Source of the DNA: JBBSJZ01 sp041751935 | Lineage (GTDB): Bacteria; Planctomycetota; Planctomycetia; Pirellulales; Pirellulaceae | Length of the DNA stretch: 64,000 nucleotides | Assembly (NCBI GenBank): GCA_041751935.1 | Contig: JBGSIA010000080.1 | Location: 62,001-126,000, forward strand | Direction: 5' to 3' | Shown: piece after piece, positions 17,801 to 26,250 of the stretch | Numbering within the stretch: the first letter of the stretch is position 1 | Layout of the letters: each line of letters starts with the position of its first letter | The notes under the pieces: generated by a model | The model's input: only the letters and a program-made list of their open reading frames with translations | Told to the model about the DNA's origin: nothing | The model's database searches: none | Program-made: the position numbers and the translations under genes

Positions 17801-18296
17801 GAACAGCGTCACCGAATTGACAGGCATCGACGGTGAACTTCCAGCTGGACGGATTGCGATCGTCGCCAGCCGTTATAACGCCGGAATCTGTAACTCACTT
17901 GTCACAGGTGCTCTCGAAACGCTTGCTGCGGCTGGCTTCGCTGCCGATCAAGTGGTCGTTCTCCGTGTGCCCGGTGCTTGGGAATTGACGTTGGGCGTCC
18001 AGCTGGCGCTGCAATCAAGCGATATCGTCGCAGTCGTCGCACTGGGGGCAGTGATTCGGGGCGAAACGACTCACGACGAACACATCAACCGCGCCGTAAC
18101 ACTGTCGCTAATGCAGTTGGGCGTTGATTGTGGACGACCAATCGGACTGGGGCTATTGACCTGCAACACACTGGAACAAGCCATTAACCGTAGTGGTGGT
18201 ACTGTCGGCAACAAAGGCAACGAAGCCACTGAGGCCGTACTGGAAATGCTGCGACTCGGATTGAAGATTCCGTACACTCCCGGCAAATCCTTTTGA
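17790..18296 (+). CDS. ribH: 6,7-dimethyl-8-ribityllumazine synthase
   Basis: RibH joins 5-amino-6-ribitylaminouracil with dihydroxybutanone phosphate, the next-to-last step in riboflavin synthesis, normally as a large icosahedral or pentameric shell. The 168-residue protein shows the Ser-Arg-Tyr-Asn substrate-binding segment, the Val-Pro-Gly-Ala-Trp-Glu turn and the Gly-Ala-Val-Ile-Arg-Gly-Glu-Thr-Thr-His loop with the catalytic-type His. After that His the sequence is Asp-Glu-His where many homologues have Phe-Asp/Glu-x; I treat this as lineage variation. The ATG overlaps the end of rho by 11 bases, pointing to translational coupling. No FMN riboswitch is visible. Confidence 0.93.
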   Translation: MLTENSVTELTGIDGELPAGRIAIVASRYNAGICNSLVTGALETLAAAGFAADQVVVLRVPGAWELTLGVQLALQSSDIVAVVALGAVIRGETTHDEHINRAVTLSLMQLGVDCGRPIGLGLLTCNTLEQAINRSGGTVGNKGNEATEAVLEMLRLGLKIPYTPGKSF

Positions 18297-18297
18297 G

Positions 18298-18329
18298 TTG
18301 ATTGCTCCGATTGAGGCAATCAAGGTTTT
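18298..18329. terminator. Hairpin terminator between convergent ribH and the EVE gene
   Basis: TTGATTGC and GCAATCAA form a perfect eight-base-pair stem around a ten-base loop, followed on the plus strand by GGTTTT. It begins two bases after the ribH stop and lies just before the stop of the convergent EVE-domain gene. It could stop transcription from both sides, although the T-run is short. Confidence 0.6.
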
Positions 18330-18339
18330 CGCGACAACT

Positions 18340-18837
18340 CTACTTGGCAACTTCCGCTGCAGTGCTTTTGCGCCGAGCCAGTTTGACGACTTCGTCGAAC
18401 TCCTTTTTCGTCACCCGCTGGACACTCAATCGGTTTCCTTTGCGTAGCAGGTCCATCTCCTTGAGTGGCTGATGATCGCGAAGTTCAGCCAGCGTGACGG
18501 GGCGAGCAAATTTCTTCTCCAATTGAATATCCACCATGTACCAGCGAGGCTTTTCGGGAAAGCTTTTTGCGTCGTAGTAGTGGTGCTTGCGATCGTGCGC
18601 GAAATGATCGACATAACCTTCTCGCACAACGGTTGCGGTGCCGACGACGGCCGGAATGTCACACGCTGAATGGTAGTACAGCACGCGGTCGCCTTGTTGG
18701 AATTCATCTCGCAACATATTGCGAGCTTGATAGTTCCGCACACCCTCCCAGGAAGTCGTCTGCTGCGGAGCCGCAGCCAGATCATCGATCGAAAACACCG
18801 AAGGCTCACTCTTCATCAACCAGTATCGAACAGTCAT
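18340..18837 (-). CDS. EVE domain protein
   Basis: The 165-residue protein is a single EVE (PUA-like) domain. It starts Arg-Tyr-Trp-Leu-Met-Lys-Ser-Glu-Pro, contains Trp-Glu-Gly-Val-Arg-Asn-Tyr-Gln-Ala-Arg-Asn and Val-Leu-Tyr-Tyr-His-Ser, and has the aromatic residues that in this family form a pocket for modified bases in nucleic acids. ATG 18837 is chosen because GGAGAT precedes it by nine bases; an upstream in-frame ATG at 19008 would add 57 unrelated residues. EVE proteins are thought to read modified DNA or RNA and can act in defence, but a lone housekeeping copy is common. It is convergent with ribH. Confidence 0.85.
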   Translation of the reverse strand: MTVRYWLMKSEPSVFSIDDLAAAPQQTTSWEGVRNYQARNMLRDEFQQGDRVLYYHSACDIPAVVGTATVVREGYVDHFAHDRKHHYYDAKSFPEKPRWYMVDIQLEKKFARPVTLAELRDHQPLKEMDLLRKGNRLSVQRVTKKEFDEVVKLARRKSTAAEVAK

Positions 18838-19076
18838 TGTCGTATCATCTCCTTCAATTCCAAACTCCACAGCACAGTGCAACGTCTGGGGAAAATATAA
18901 CGCTTCAAAGATTTTCTCAAAGATTAAGCAAGCACGATGGACGATAACAACTCTTACGCCTTGGGATAGGCTATTTATTACAGCGAATGTGTCGAGGAAA
19001 CTCGCCACAAGACTTGGGCCAGGGAACGGGCTCGACCGCTACCGTTCCACCTCTAATGCACTTGAGGCCTAAAGTC

Positions 19077-19169
19077 ATGTTGAATGTCGACGCGATTCAC
19101 ACTGCACTTGGTATCGCTTTCACCGCCGTCTGGCTAATGATTGGCCAAATCATGATCGGTAACCGCTAG
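19077..19169 (+). CDS. Possible 30-residue membrane microprotein
   Basis: A short ATG-started frame with a TGAGG sequence ten bases upstream encodes 30 residues that form one clean hydrophobic helix. The helix runs from about residue 9 to 27 and ends Gly-Asn-Arg. It lies alone between the divergent EVE gene and the convergent sulfatase. Length, single helix and ribosome binding site fit a genuine membrane microprotein, but chance cannot be excluded without conservation data. Confidence 0.4.
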   Translation: MLNVDAIHTALGIAFTAVWLMIGQIMIGNR

Positions 19170-19321
19170 CCTCTCGGGCGAGTGGATCTAATTCTCTGGG
19201 AATGATGCTTTTCTAATTTCCTTCCAGGCGGATCGAACACTTTTCGCTCCCGAGATGACCCGATGTATTCCCGGCTGCTGGCTCGAAAAGCCACGAAACG
19301 AATCTTCGGATGGGATCGGTC

Positions 19322-20839
19322 TCAGTTCGTTGCCGATTTCACTTTCGCGCCGGCTTTGCGTTTGCTCGTTTCGCTTTTCCAAAGGATGACGGAATCGATG
19401 TCATTCACCGATGGTGCGCCGGAGGTACTGCGACCGCTATTCACATCAGCGGTTAGCTTCGATAACAGCTCGTCTACTATTTCTGGCCTTTGCAAATACA
19501 GGTTGGTCGTTTCGCCGATATCCGCATCCATGTCATATAATTGTGCTTTTGGTGCATTGACGTCGCTTTCGTTTTCTTTGGGAGATGACCATCCACCCGA
19601 TCCGCGTGCCAAAGCAAGCTTCCATTTGCCGCTGCGATAAGCGAAATGCCCACTGATAGAATGATGGATGACACCGGCTCGAGTGGAGACGATCGGTTGA
19701 CCGCCGAGCGAGGGTAAAAAACTGACCGAGTCTTCACCACTACCGCTGGGCATTTCATGGCCCGCGATTTCGGCGACGGTCGCGAACAAGTCGGTCAAAC
19801 AGATCAATTGGTCACTCGTCGAACCGGCTGCAACCTTCCCTGGCCAACGTACGATGAACGGAATCCGATGCCCGCCGTCCCAGATGTCTGCTTTCGATCC
19901 TCGCAAATGGGCGCTGACAAGGTGCCCCTGGTCCGCCAATTCCTTGATCCTTGCCGCTTTCGAGCAACCGTTATCGCTAGTGAAAATCACGAGCGTGTCG
20001 TTTTCCAACTGGTGCTTTTTCAATGCACCACAGACTTCCACCACCACATTGTCGGACTGCATCACGAAGTCGCCATACTTACCGAGACGGCTCTTTCCTT
20101 GCCACTGCGGCGCCGGGTCGATGGGCGTGTGCGGCGAACCGAGCGGCAAGTAGAGAAAGAACGGTTGATTGGTGCCAGCCCGTGACTCGATATATTCAAC
20201 ACTCTTTCGCGTCAGTCGAGGAAGCATGTTGATCGATGCATCACGCTCAATCACTCGATCGTTCTCGATGACAGATTCCATGTTTCTCGCATGATGGAAC
20301 CCGTGATAGTAGTCGAATCCTCGCGTGGTTGGACCGTCGGGTATCACGGCGCCTACGGGAGGCGATTTATGATCTTTCTCATGGTATGCCGCACGCGTGT
20401 CGGGATTCAGATACTGAAAATCGAGGTGCCACTTGCCGATGATCGCAGTGTGATATCCCTGCGACTTGAGAAAGCTGGCTACCGTTGGTCGGTTTTTATC
20501 AATCAGGCTGGGCGCGTACCCAGTGACGACACCTTGCTGCAAACGCGTTCGCCAACTGTATCGGCCAGTCATGATGCCGTAACGCGTTGGTGAACATACC
20601 GAAGAACCAGAGTGAGCATCGGTAAAGATCATTCCTTGGTCAGCCAACGCGTCGGCGCCGGGCGTCGCTATCATGCAAGTCTTAGGTGCCAGACAGTGAA
20701 CGTCACCGTAACCCAGATCATCGCAAATGATGTAAACCACGTTGGGTAGATCCGCAGCCCAAATTCCGACATTACCGACTAAAGTCAGCAATGCAATCGC
20801 GATGTAACGGACATCAAGTAGGTTCATGAGAGCTTCCAT
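19322..20839 (-). CDS. Secreted sulfatase (formylglycine type)
   Basis: The 505-residue protein has a signal peptide (Ile-Ala-Leu-Leu-Thr-Leu core, cleavage near Ile-Trp-Ala-Ala). It then shows the sulfatase start Tyr-Ile-Ile-Cys-Asp-Asp-Leu-Gly-Tyr-Gly-Asp, whose paired Asp residues (40-41) bind calcium. The signature Cys-Ser-Pro-Thr-Arg at residues 82-86 is the site where Cys82 becomes formylglycine. Later Lys-Trp-His-Leu and Thr-Ser-Asp-Asn-Gly motifs complete the active site. Such enzymes remove sulfate esters from algal polysaccharides or other sulfated compounds. The ATG at 20827 with GGAAG upstream is an alternative start. It lies 14 bases after the sulfatase-DUF1080 gene on the same strand, so the two probably form an operon. 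Confidence 0.9.
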   Translation of the reverse strand: MEALMNLLDVRYIAIALLTLVGNVGIWAADLPNVVYIICDDLGYGDVHCLAPKTCMIATPGADALADQGMIFTDAHSGSSVCSPTRYGIMTGRYSWRTRLQQGVVTGYAPSLIDKNRPTVASFLKSQGYHTAIIGKWHLDFQYLNPDTRAAYHEKDHKSPPVGAVIPDGPTTRGFDYYHGFHHARNMESVIENDRVIERDASINMLPRLTRKSVEYIESRAGTNQPFFLYLPLGSPHTPIDPAPQWQGKSRLGKYGDFVMQSDNVVVEVCGALKKHQLENDTLVIFTSDNGCSKAARIKELADQGHLVSAHLRGSKADIWDGGHRIPFIVRWPGKVAAGSTSDQLICLTDLFATVAEIAGHEMPSGSGEDSVSFLPSLGGQPIVSTRAGVIHHSISGHFAYRSGKWKLALARGSGGWSSPKENESDVNAPKAQLYDMDADIGETTNLYLQRPEIVDELLSKLTADVNSGRSTSGAPSVNDIDSVILWKSETSKRKAGAKVKSATN

Positions 20840-20853
20840 GGATGGCCAGCACT

Positions 20854-23046
20854 CTATTGTTGATTACCGTAGATTGGTGCCTTCCAGTCCGGCGGAACCT
20901 TTCCTTGTGGCCTAACTCCGTACGCGTCCGATGGTATCGGATTGTCGTGTGCCGCAAGCAGCGGCAGGTCGTCGGGCAAGTGCATGATTCGCATATCCTT
21001 GAACTGGATTTTCATCGCCGGTCCGACATGAACTTGCATCGCCAACACTCCTTCAAGTGACCTGCCTTTCTCATCAAAATCGATTAGATCAGCAGTCAAA
21101 TGGCCGTCGATCCAGTGCTGATGATGATTTCCTTGGACGAGCACTCGATACTCATGCCATTCATTCGGCGCAAACTCCTTCACGGGCATCTTTTCGATTA
21201 CCCATGGTTGCCCATCGCGATCAATGATCACACGTTCGCCAGTGTGAGACAAAATCCTTCGACCGCGTTCTTCGTAGAGCATTCCATTGTAGTCAGGATT
21301 GTTCGCAACGATATCGCATTGATATCCACTAACGATGTCCAAGCCGATTTCTGGGCGCGACGTTCCACGATACTGCAGTCCGCTGTTTCCGCCAGGAGTC
21401 ACTTTCACTTGGACTCGCAGGTCAAAATTCTTGACTGTCGAATCTTTCCAAGTGATGAACTGATTCATTTTCAGCGAACCGTCGGTAACGCCTGTCAGTG
21501 CGCCTTCCTGGACGGACCAATACTCGCGACTGCCATTCCAACCAGCAAGCGTTTTTCCGTTGAACAACTCGACAAAACCGTCTGAGTCTGGAGATGTGCC
21601 AACCGCAGCCGATGCCCGTGGATGCGGAACGGTGGATGCATTGAAGGGTCGGTTCAGCGGCGCCAGAGGACCGCCGAGTTCCGCAACACGCTTTGTTGTC
21701 CGATCTCTCATTTCGCTCAACACCGCCTGGAACTTGGCATCGTCGGCGAGATTAACCAATTCGTCGGGGTCGTTTTTTAGATCGTGAAGGAACTCTCGAT
21801 TTCCGTGGTCAAAGTAGCGAACGTACTTGTAGTTTTCGTTTCGCAAGCCTTCAAATGCCGGGATTCGGTTGCGAACGGCAAAGTGTTCGTGAAACGACTC
21901 CGTTCTCCAGTCGCTGAGCTCGTCGCCATCGACGATCGCCTTCAAACTGTTGCCTTGATATCGCATCGGTATCTTGGCTCCGGCCCAGTCCACGAACGTG
22001 GCGGGCAAATCGAGGTTCAAGGCAATCGATTTCGTCACTTTGCCTTGCTGTGCCTGCGGGACACGCGGATCGCTGATGATCAATGGCACCCGAAGTGATT
22101 CGTCATAGTGGGACCATTTCCCAGCCAGCCCGCGATTGCCCATGTAGTAACCATTGTCCGCGCTATAAACGATGATTGTGTTGTCAGCCAATCCGGCGTC
22201 CTGCAATGCTTTCATGAAGCGTCCGATTTCGTGATCGATGCCACTGACCATTCGGTAATAGGCACGAACATTGAGTTGATACTTCTGGTCCGTATTCCAT
22301 CGCCAAAAAAAACGCTCACGGTTGATTGTCGTCTTGAGAAAATCAGGTAACGCGTCAAAGATCGCTGGATCGTTCAACTTTGGCGGCGCGATAGTCACAT
22401 CGTCGTACATCCCGTCGACGGTTCGTGGCCACGGAAAATGCCCAATGCCAGGGCGGCGATCACCGTCTTCGGCATGACATGCGTTGAACCACATGTTCAG
22501 TGCAAACGGCTTGTCTTTCGGTTGCGATTTGATGAAGTCGACGCCACGATCAACGATCAACTCGGTTTCGTGGCGGAGACTGCCGTCCGCTTGGGGTTGG
22601 TAGTACGGGTTGCGTCCGATGGCTTCAAATTCGTCGAAGTGATCCTCGCGTCGAAAGGAATCTGGCATCGTCGCATGCCACTTGCCGAAATATCCGGTAC
22701 GGTAGCCGCGATCTCGCAAGACATCCGAGTAAAGCGTCTGGACGGCCTCGGGGCGCGCCAAGTCCTGGTTGCCTGGCGTGCCAAAAGTTCGACCTGTCAG
22801 CCCCGTTAGAATCGTCGTGCGACTGATCCAGCAAATCGAATGACTCACGAATGCATTCTCGAAGCGCACGCCGCGTTTCGCGAGCGAATCAATATTCGGT
22901 GTTTGAATTACGTCATTGCCGTAGCAACCGAGCGTACTGGTTGTCTGGTCGTCGGTAAAGAAGAAGACGATATTCGGTGGCTGGTTCCCTCGCGTTGTCG
23001 CGGCGGAAAAGAACGTTAAACAAAGTAAAACGACGGATGTTCTCAT
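20854..23046 (-). CDS. Secreted sulfatase fused to a DUF1080 domain
   Basis: The 730-residue protein has a signal peptide and a sulfatase domain (about residues 24-470). Phe-Phe-Thr-Asp-Asp-Gln carries the calcium-binding Asp pair (32-33), and Cys72-Trp-Ile-Ser-Arg76 is the modification site. The residue two after Cys is Ile where the standard signature has Pro or Ala, so formylglycine formation is likely but not certain. From about residue 485 a DUF1080 / 3-keto-disaccharide hydrolase-like domain begins with Phe-Val-Glu-Leu-Phe-Asn-Gly-Lys-Thr-Leu-Ala-Gly-Trp. The fusion suggests desulfation and binding or cleavage of the same glycan. It is the first gene of an apparent two-sulfatase operon. 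Confidence 0.88.
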   Translation of the reverse strand: MRTSVVLLCLTFFSAATTRGNQPPNIVFFFTDDQTTSTLGCYGNDVIQTPNIDSLAKRGVRFENAFVSHSICWISRTTILTGLTGRTFGTPGNQDLARPEAVQTLYSDVLRDRGYRTGYFGKWHATMPDSFRREDHFDEFEAIGRNPYYQPQADGSLRHETELIVDRGVDFIKSQPKDKPFALNMWFNACHAEDGDRRPGIGHFPWPRTVDGMYDDVTIAPPKLNDPAIFDALPDFLKTTINRERFFWRWNTDQKYQLNVRAYYRMVSGIDHEIGRFMKALQDAGLADNTIIVYSADNGYYMGNRGLAGKWSHYDESLRVPLIISDPRVPQAQQGKVTKSIALNLDLPATFVDWAGAKIPMRYQGNSLKAIVDGDELSDWRTESFHEHFAVRNRIPAFEGLRNENYKYVRYFDHGNREFLHDLKNDPDELVNLADDAKFQAVLSEMRDRTTKRVAELGGPLAPLNRPFNASTVPHPRASAAVGTSPDSDGFVELFNGKTLAGWNGSREYWSVQEGALTGVTDGSLKMNQFITWKDSTVKNFDLRVQVKVTPGGNSGLQYRGTSRPEIGLDIVSGYQCDIVANNPDYNGMLYEERGRRILSHTGERVIIDRDGQPWVIEKMPVKEFAPNEWHEYRVLVQGNHHQHWIDGHLTADLIDFDEKGRSLEGVLAMQVHVGPAMKIQFKDMRIMHLPDDLPLLAAHDNPIPSDAYGVRPQGKVPPDWKAPIYGNQQ

Positions 23047-23084
23047 GATTACAAACGAAAAGGTGGTTGATAAACCGCAATGAC

Positions 23085-23285
23085 TTAAATCTGGACTTCC
23101 TTGTCATCGATCTCTGGCTCGCTTCCCATCCACAACGGTGTCGCCACAAACCAAACGAGTGTACCAACAAGCGCTGTCCCGATGACAGCACTATGCCCCA
23201 ACACGCCAACAAAGTAGAGCAAGCTTGGCACGATCGTCGCCGCGAGTGCAACCAACGACACGATTTTGAGTGTTTGTTGATTCAC
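23085..23285 (-). CDS. Small two-helix membrane protein, partner of the upstream permease
   Basis: The 66-residue product has two hydrophobic helices (about residues 6-26 and 30-50) and an acidic tail ending Asp-Asp-Lys-Glu-Val-Gln-Ile. The GTG at 23285 is chosen because AAAGGAGTT (23292-23300) sits eight bases upstream; that ribosome binding site overlaps the stop codon of the permease, so the genes are translationally coupled. No family is recognised. Its position suggests a small accessory or stabilising subunit of the permease, as with other transporter microproteins, but this is inference. Confidence 0.7.
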   Translation of the reverse strand: MNQQTLKIVSLVALAATIVPSLLYFVGVLGHSAVIGTALVGTLVWFVATPLWMGSEPEIDDKEVQI

Positions 23286-23298
23286 GATCTGAACTCCT

Positions 23299-24702
23299 TT
23301 ACACGGTGACTGGTTTTTGAACAAACTTGCTGAGTACAAGGTAAATCACGCCGCAAGCAACCCAGCAAGGTAAGACCGCATAGGCTGCATACAAACCGTG
23401 GGCGAAAATCAGGTACGACCCCACAGATACGGGAAGCAACCAGGCGACCAAAACGGCAAAGTTCGCTTTCGAGCCACTATTCGCTGCATAATCTTCTTGC
23501 AAACCGATACGTTTGATAAAGTAAAAGTCAACGAAAATAACCGCTCCCATCGGACCGAGCACCGTCCCATACATGCCGACAAAACCGAGCAATTGGTTCG
23601 ACAAATTCGGAAACGCGCCAGCGATCGTTGCTACGGCGCCGGCGACCAACGTCATCGCCACACGCGAGCTGCCGGGCATCACGCCTTGGAACGCCAAGCC
23701 GGCGCGATAGATCGTTGGATTCGCGGTTGTCCAACCGGCAACCACGACACAGAGTATCCCTGTCCAACCGAGGGCACCCCACGCCAACGCCCCGGGGTTA
23801 GCGGAGGTGTTTTGTAAAAGTTTGATCTGCGCAGCAAGCAACAGGCCTGCGGCGATCCACGCCATGTAGTGTCCCAGAAACATGCCAATCGCAGGCGCCC
23901 AGCCCGAAGTGGAATTTCGTGCGAAGCGAAAGATCGACAGATCGGCCATGCCAAAGTGCATTGCGGCATTGCATAGCCAAGCAAAAACAACACACTTCCA
24001 AAACCCAAAATCGGCATTCTCCTGGCCCTTTGCTAAATTCTCCGCTTGAACGAACGCGATCGCATCGCTCCAAAACTCACCTTCGCGGACTGCACTGATG
24101 CTCGTCACATCCATTTGCCCGAGCGAGACGATTCCGCAAGCGGCGAAGATCGAAATCATCCAAGGAGCTGCGATGTTGGCGACGCGAGCAACCATTTCAT
24201 ACCCCGCCGCCGCAGTGATCGCCATGACAATGCCGACGATGGCCACCAGTACCGTAAATGATGGTGCCCCGAACCCGAATGTTGCGTCGGGGACCTCGTA
24301 CATGATGCCAAACGGAACGCCAACTGCACTCGCGGAAACCGTCACCATTGCACCAGCAAGAAAACAGAACAACAGTCCGTTCACGACGTTGTAAAACTTA
24401 ACCAACGAACCCCCGGCGATACGTTCGAGTTGGTAGTACAAGGTCAAACGCTTGGCGATTGCTATTGGCGTTACGAGAAAACGCCACGTCAGAACTGCAA
24501 GAAAGTTCCCAAGAAGCAGTCCAAGGATCAAGTTTTGCAAGCTTGCACCGGCAGCCAAAAACAGCGGTCCAATCATGAACTCGGTGCCCGCAGCATGTTC
24601 GCCAGCGTACATCCCCCAGAATTTTCCTGCACCTAGTAACGCTGACTCGCTAACTGGCTCTCGTTCAAATTCGCCAGTTACTTCGCCTTCTTCGATCATC
24701 AC
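23299..24702 (-). CDS. NCS1-like (purine/cytosine permease type) transporter
   Basis: The 467-residue protein has about twelve hydrophobic helices. It begins with an acidic tail followed by Trp-Gly-Met-Tyr-Ala-Gly-Glu-His-Ala-Ala-Gly, and the first helices resemble the nucleobase:cation symporter-1 fold. NCS1 members carry purines, pyrimidines or related compounds with Na+ or H+. The neighbours do not fit that role: the next gene upstream is L-rhamnose isomerase on the same strand, with sulfatases downstream. The substrate could therefore be a sugar or sugar derivative. Family assignment is moderate and substrate is unknown. A coupled two-helix protein follows it. Confidence 0.7.
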   Translation of the reverse strand: MMIEEGEVTGEFEREPVSESALLGAGKFWGMYAGEHAAGTEFMIGPLFLAAGASLQNLILGLLLGNFLAVLTWRFLVTPIAIAKRLTLYYQLERIAGGSLVKFYNVVNGLLFCFLAGAMVTVSASAVGVPFGIMYEVPDATFGFGAPSFTVLVAIVGIVMAITAAAGYEMVARVANIAAPWMISIFAACGIVSLGQMDVTSISAVREGEFWSDAIAFVQAENLAKGQENADFGFWKCVVFAWLCNAAMHFGMADLSIFRFARNSTSGWAPAIGMFLGHYMAWIAAGLLLAAQIKLLQNTSANPGALAWGALGWTGILCVVVAGWTTANPTIYRAGLAFQGVMPGSSRVAMTLVAGAVATIAGAFPNLSNQLLGFVGMYGTVLGPMGAVIFVDFYFIKRIGLQEDYAANSGSKANFAVLVAWLLPVSVGSYLIFAHGLYAAYAVLPCWVACGVIYLVLSKFVQKPVTV

Positions 24703-24758
24703 GCGTTCCCTACGTTAGTAATCAATAGAAATAAATATGCCGAGTGATCGAGCGTCAC

Positions 24759-26039
24759 CTAAAAAGCAACCGTGCTCTTGCTTCGTCGCGACAGAACCGT
24801 CGCTTCGTACGCTTCAACTTCGGCAAGCCAATCGATGCCCACTGGCACATTCATCTGCAGACAGTGTTGATTCCAAACGGCTGTGAATGGCATCGACTTC
24901 ATTTCTTCGATTATCGCCAGACGTTTGGTATAGTCCTCATCCGATTCTGCTTCTTGCAACATTGATGTCGGCTCGAGCATTGCCATCAAGAGCGCCTTCA
25001 ACACATTGCGAGTGCCAATCGTCCAAGCCGCGATTCGGTTAATGCTCGCATCGAAAAAGTCGAGTCCGATATGTACGCGTTGGAGATAGTCGCCGCGTAC
25101 TATTTCGTGCATGATTGCCTGCAATTCGTCAGTAAACGTCACTACGTGGTCACTGTCCCAGCGGACACCGCGGCTGACGTGAAGCAGCAACTCTGGGACG
25201 TACATCAGCACGGACGAAATTTTGTCAGAGACAACTTCTGTTGGATGAAAGTGACCGGTGTCCAGGCACAAGACTTTACCGCGTGAAATTGCATAACCCA
25301 GATAAAACTCGTGCGAGCCGACGACGTAGCTCTCCGAGCCGATACCAAAAAGTTTGCACTCCACCGCATCCAGGACTAACTCAGGATCAATCACCTCTTC
25401 GAAGAGAGCGTCAAGTGATTCTGCGAGTCGTTCTCGCGGAGCCGTTCGATCCGCAGGAGTATCCTTGTAACCGTCCGGTACCCAAACGTTATTCACACAG
25501 GGATTTCCCTGAGCTTTCGCCATGGCCGCAGCGATCCGCCGACACAGCACACCATGCTCGATCCAAAAGTGACGAATCCCCGGGTCGGAGTGAGCAAGCG
25601 TGAATCCGTCCGAAGCTTTCTCGTGCGAAAAGTAGGTTGGATTGAAATCGAGACTCAGCGATCGATGTTTCGCCCAATCGATCCAGCCCTGGAAGTGCTC
25701 GACGCCGATTTGATCACGATCCACATGACCATCAAACTCGCCATAGCTCGCATGCAGATTAAAACGATGTTGCCCAGGAATCAATGAGCACGCTTTGTCA
25801 AAATCGCAACGCAGCTCCTCCACCGTTCTCGCTCGGCCTGGATGATTTCCAGTGACTGCTAACCCGCTGGCTAATTCCGCTCCAGCGTGCTCGAAACCGC
25901 CGACATCATCCCCCTGCCAACAGTTGATCGAAACTGGAACGACACTCAGTTGTGCGATCACATCGTCGGTGTCGACGCCGAGGCAAGCGTATTGCTCGCG
26001 TGCCAGGTCGTACGACTTTTCTATGTTCGGTCGTCTCAT
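24759..26039 (-). CDS. rhaA: L-rhamnose isomerase
   Basis: RhaA converts L-rhamnose to L-rhamnulose. The 426-residue protein matches the family along its length: Pro-Val-Ser-Ile-Asn-Cys-Trp-Gln-Gly-Asp-Asp-Val-Gly-Gly-Phe near residue 35, Asp-Phe-Asn-Pro-Thr-Tyr-Phe-Ser-His near 155, Asn-Asn-Val-Trp-Val-Pro-Asp-Gly near 200, and Asp-Thr-Gly-His-Phe-His-Pro-Thr-Glu near 275, whose acidic and His residues bind Mn. ATG 26039 gives the normal N terminus; an upstream ATG at 26117 adds 26 unrelated residues. Rhamnose is a common unit of algal ulvans and fucans, so the sulfatases nearby fit the same diet. No rhamnulokinase or aldolase is in the window. Confidence 0.92.
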   Translation of the reverse strand: MRRPNIEKSYDLAREQYACLGVDTDDVIAQLSVVPVSINCWQGDDVGGFEHAGAELASGLAVTGNHPGRARTVEELRCDFDKACSLIPGQHRFNLHASYGEFDGHVDRDQIGVEHFQGWIDWAKHRSLSLDFNPTYFSHEKASDGFTLAHSDPGIRHFWIEHGVLCRRIAAAMAKAQGNPCVNNVWVPDGYKDTPADRTAPRERLAESLDALFEEVIDPELVLDAVECKLFGIGSESYVVGSHEFYLGYAISRGKVLCLDTGHFHPTEVVSDKISSVLMYVPELLLHVSRGVRWDSDHVVTFTDELQAIMHEIVRGDYLQRVHIGLDFFDASINRIAAWTIGTRNVLKALLMAMLEPTSMLQEAESDEDYTKRLAIIEEMKSMPFTAVWNQHCLQMNVPVGIDWLAEVEAYEATVLSRRSKSTVAF

Positions 26040-26250
26040 TTTGCCGTCTTCGTTTCGGTACACGTTGCCGCCGGACGAGATTTTACTCGTGCATTCAGTC
26101 GGATCGGGCGGCATCATTGTGAAAAATCACTTGCCGTAGCTGTACCGATCCGGTTAGATCATAGCACCTCCCACATGCCCAAAGATATTTCAGGGATCTT
26201 GAACGAGATCACCACCAGTCCGATTCAATTTAACGACCTGGAACTGATCC

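Noticed and set aside
17790..18296. FMN riboswitch upstream of ribH
   Set aside because: The upstream sequence is the coding end of rho and there is no room for or trace of the conserved riboswitch core.
24759..26039. Ordinary xylose isomerase for the RhaA gene
   Set aside because: The Cys-Trp-Gln-Gly-Asp-Asp and Asn-Asn-Val-Trp-Val-Pro-Asp-Gly motifs are specific to L-rhamnose isomerase.
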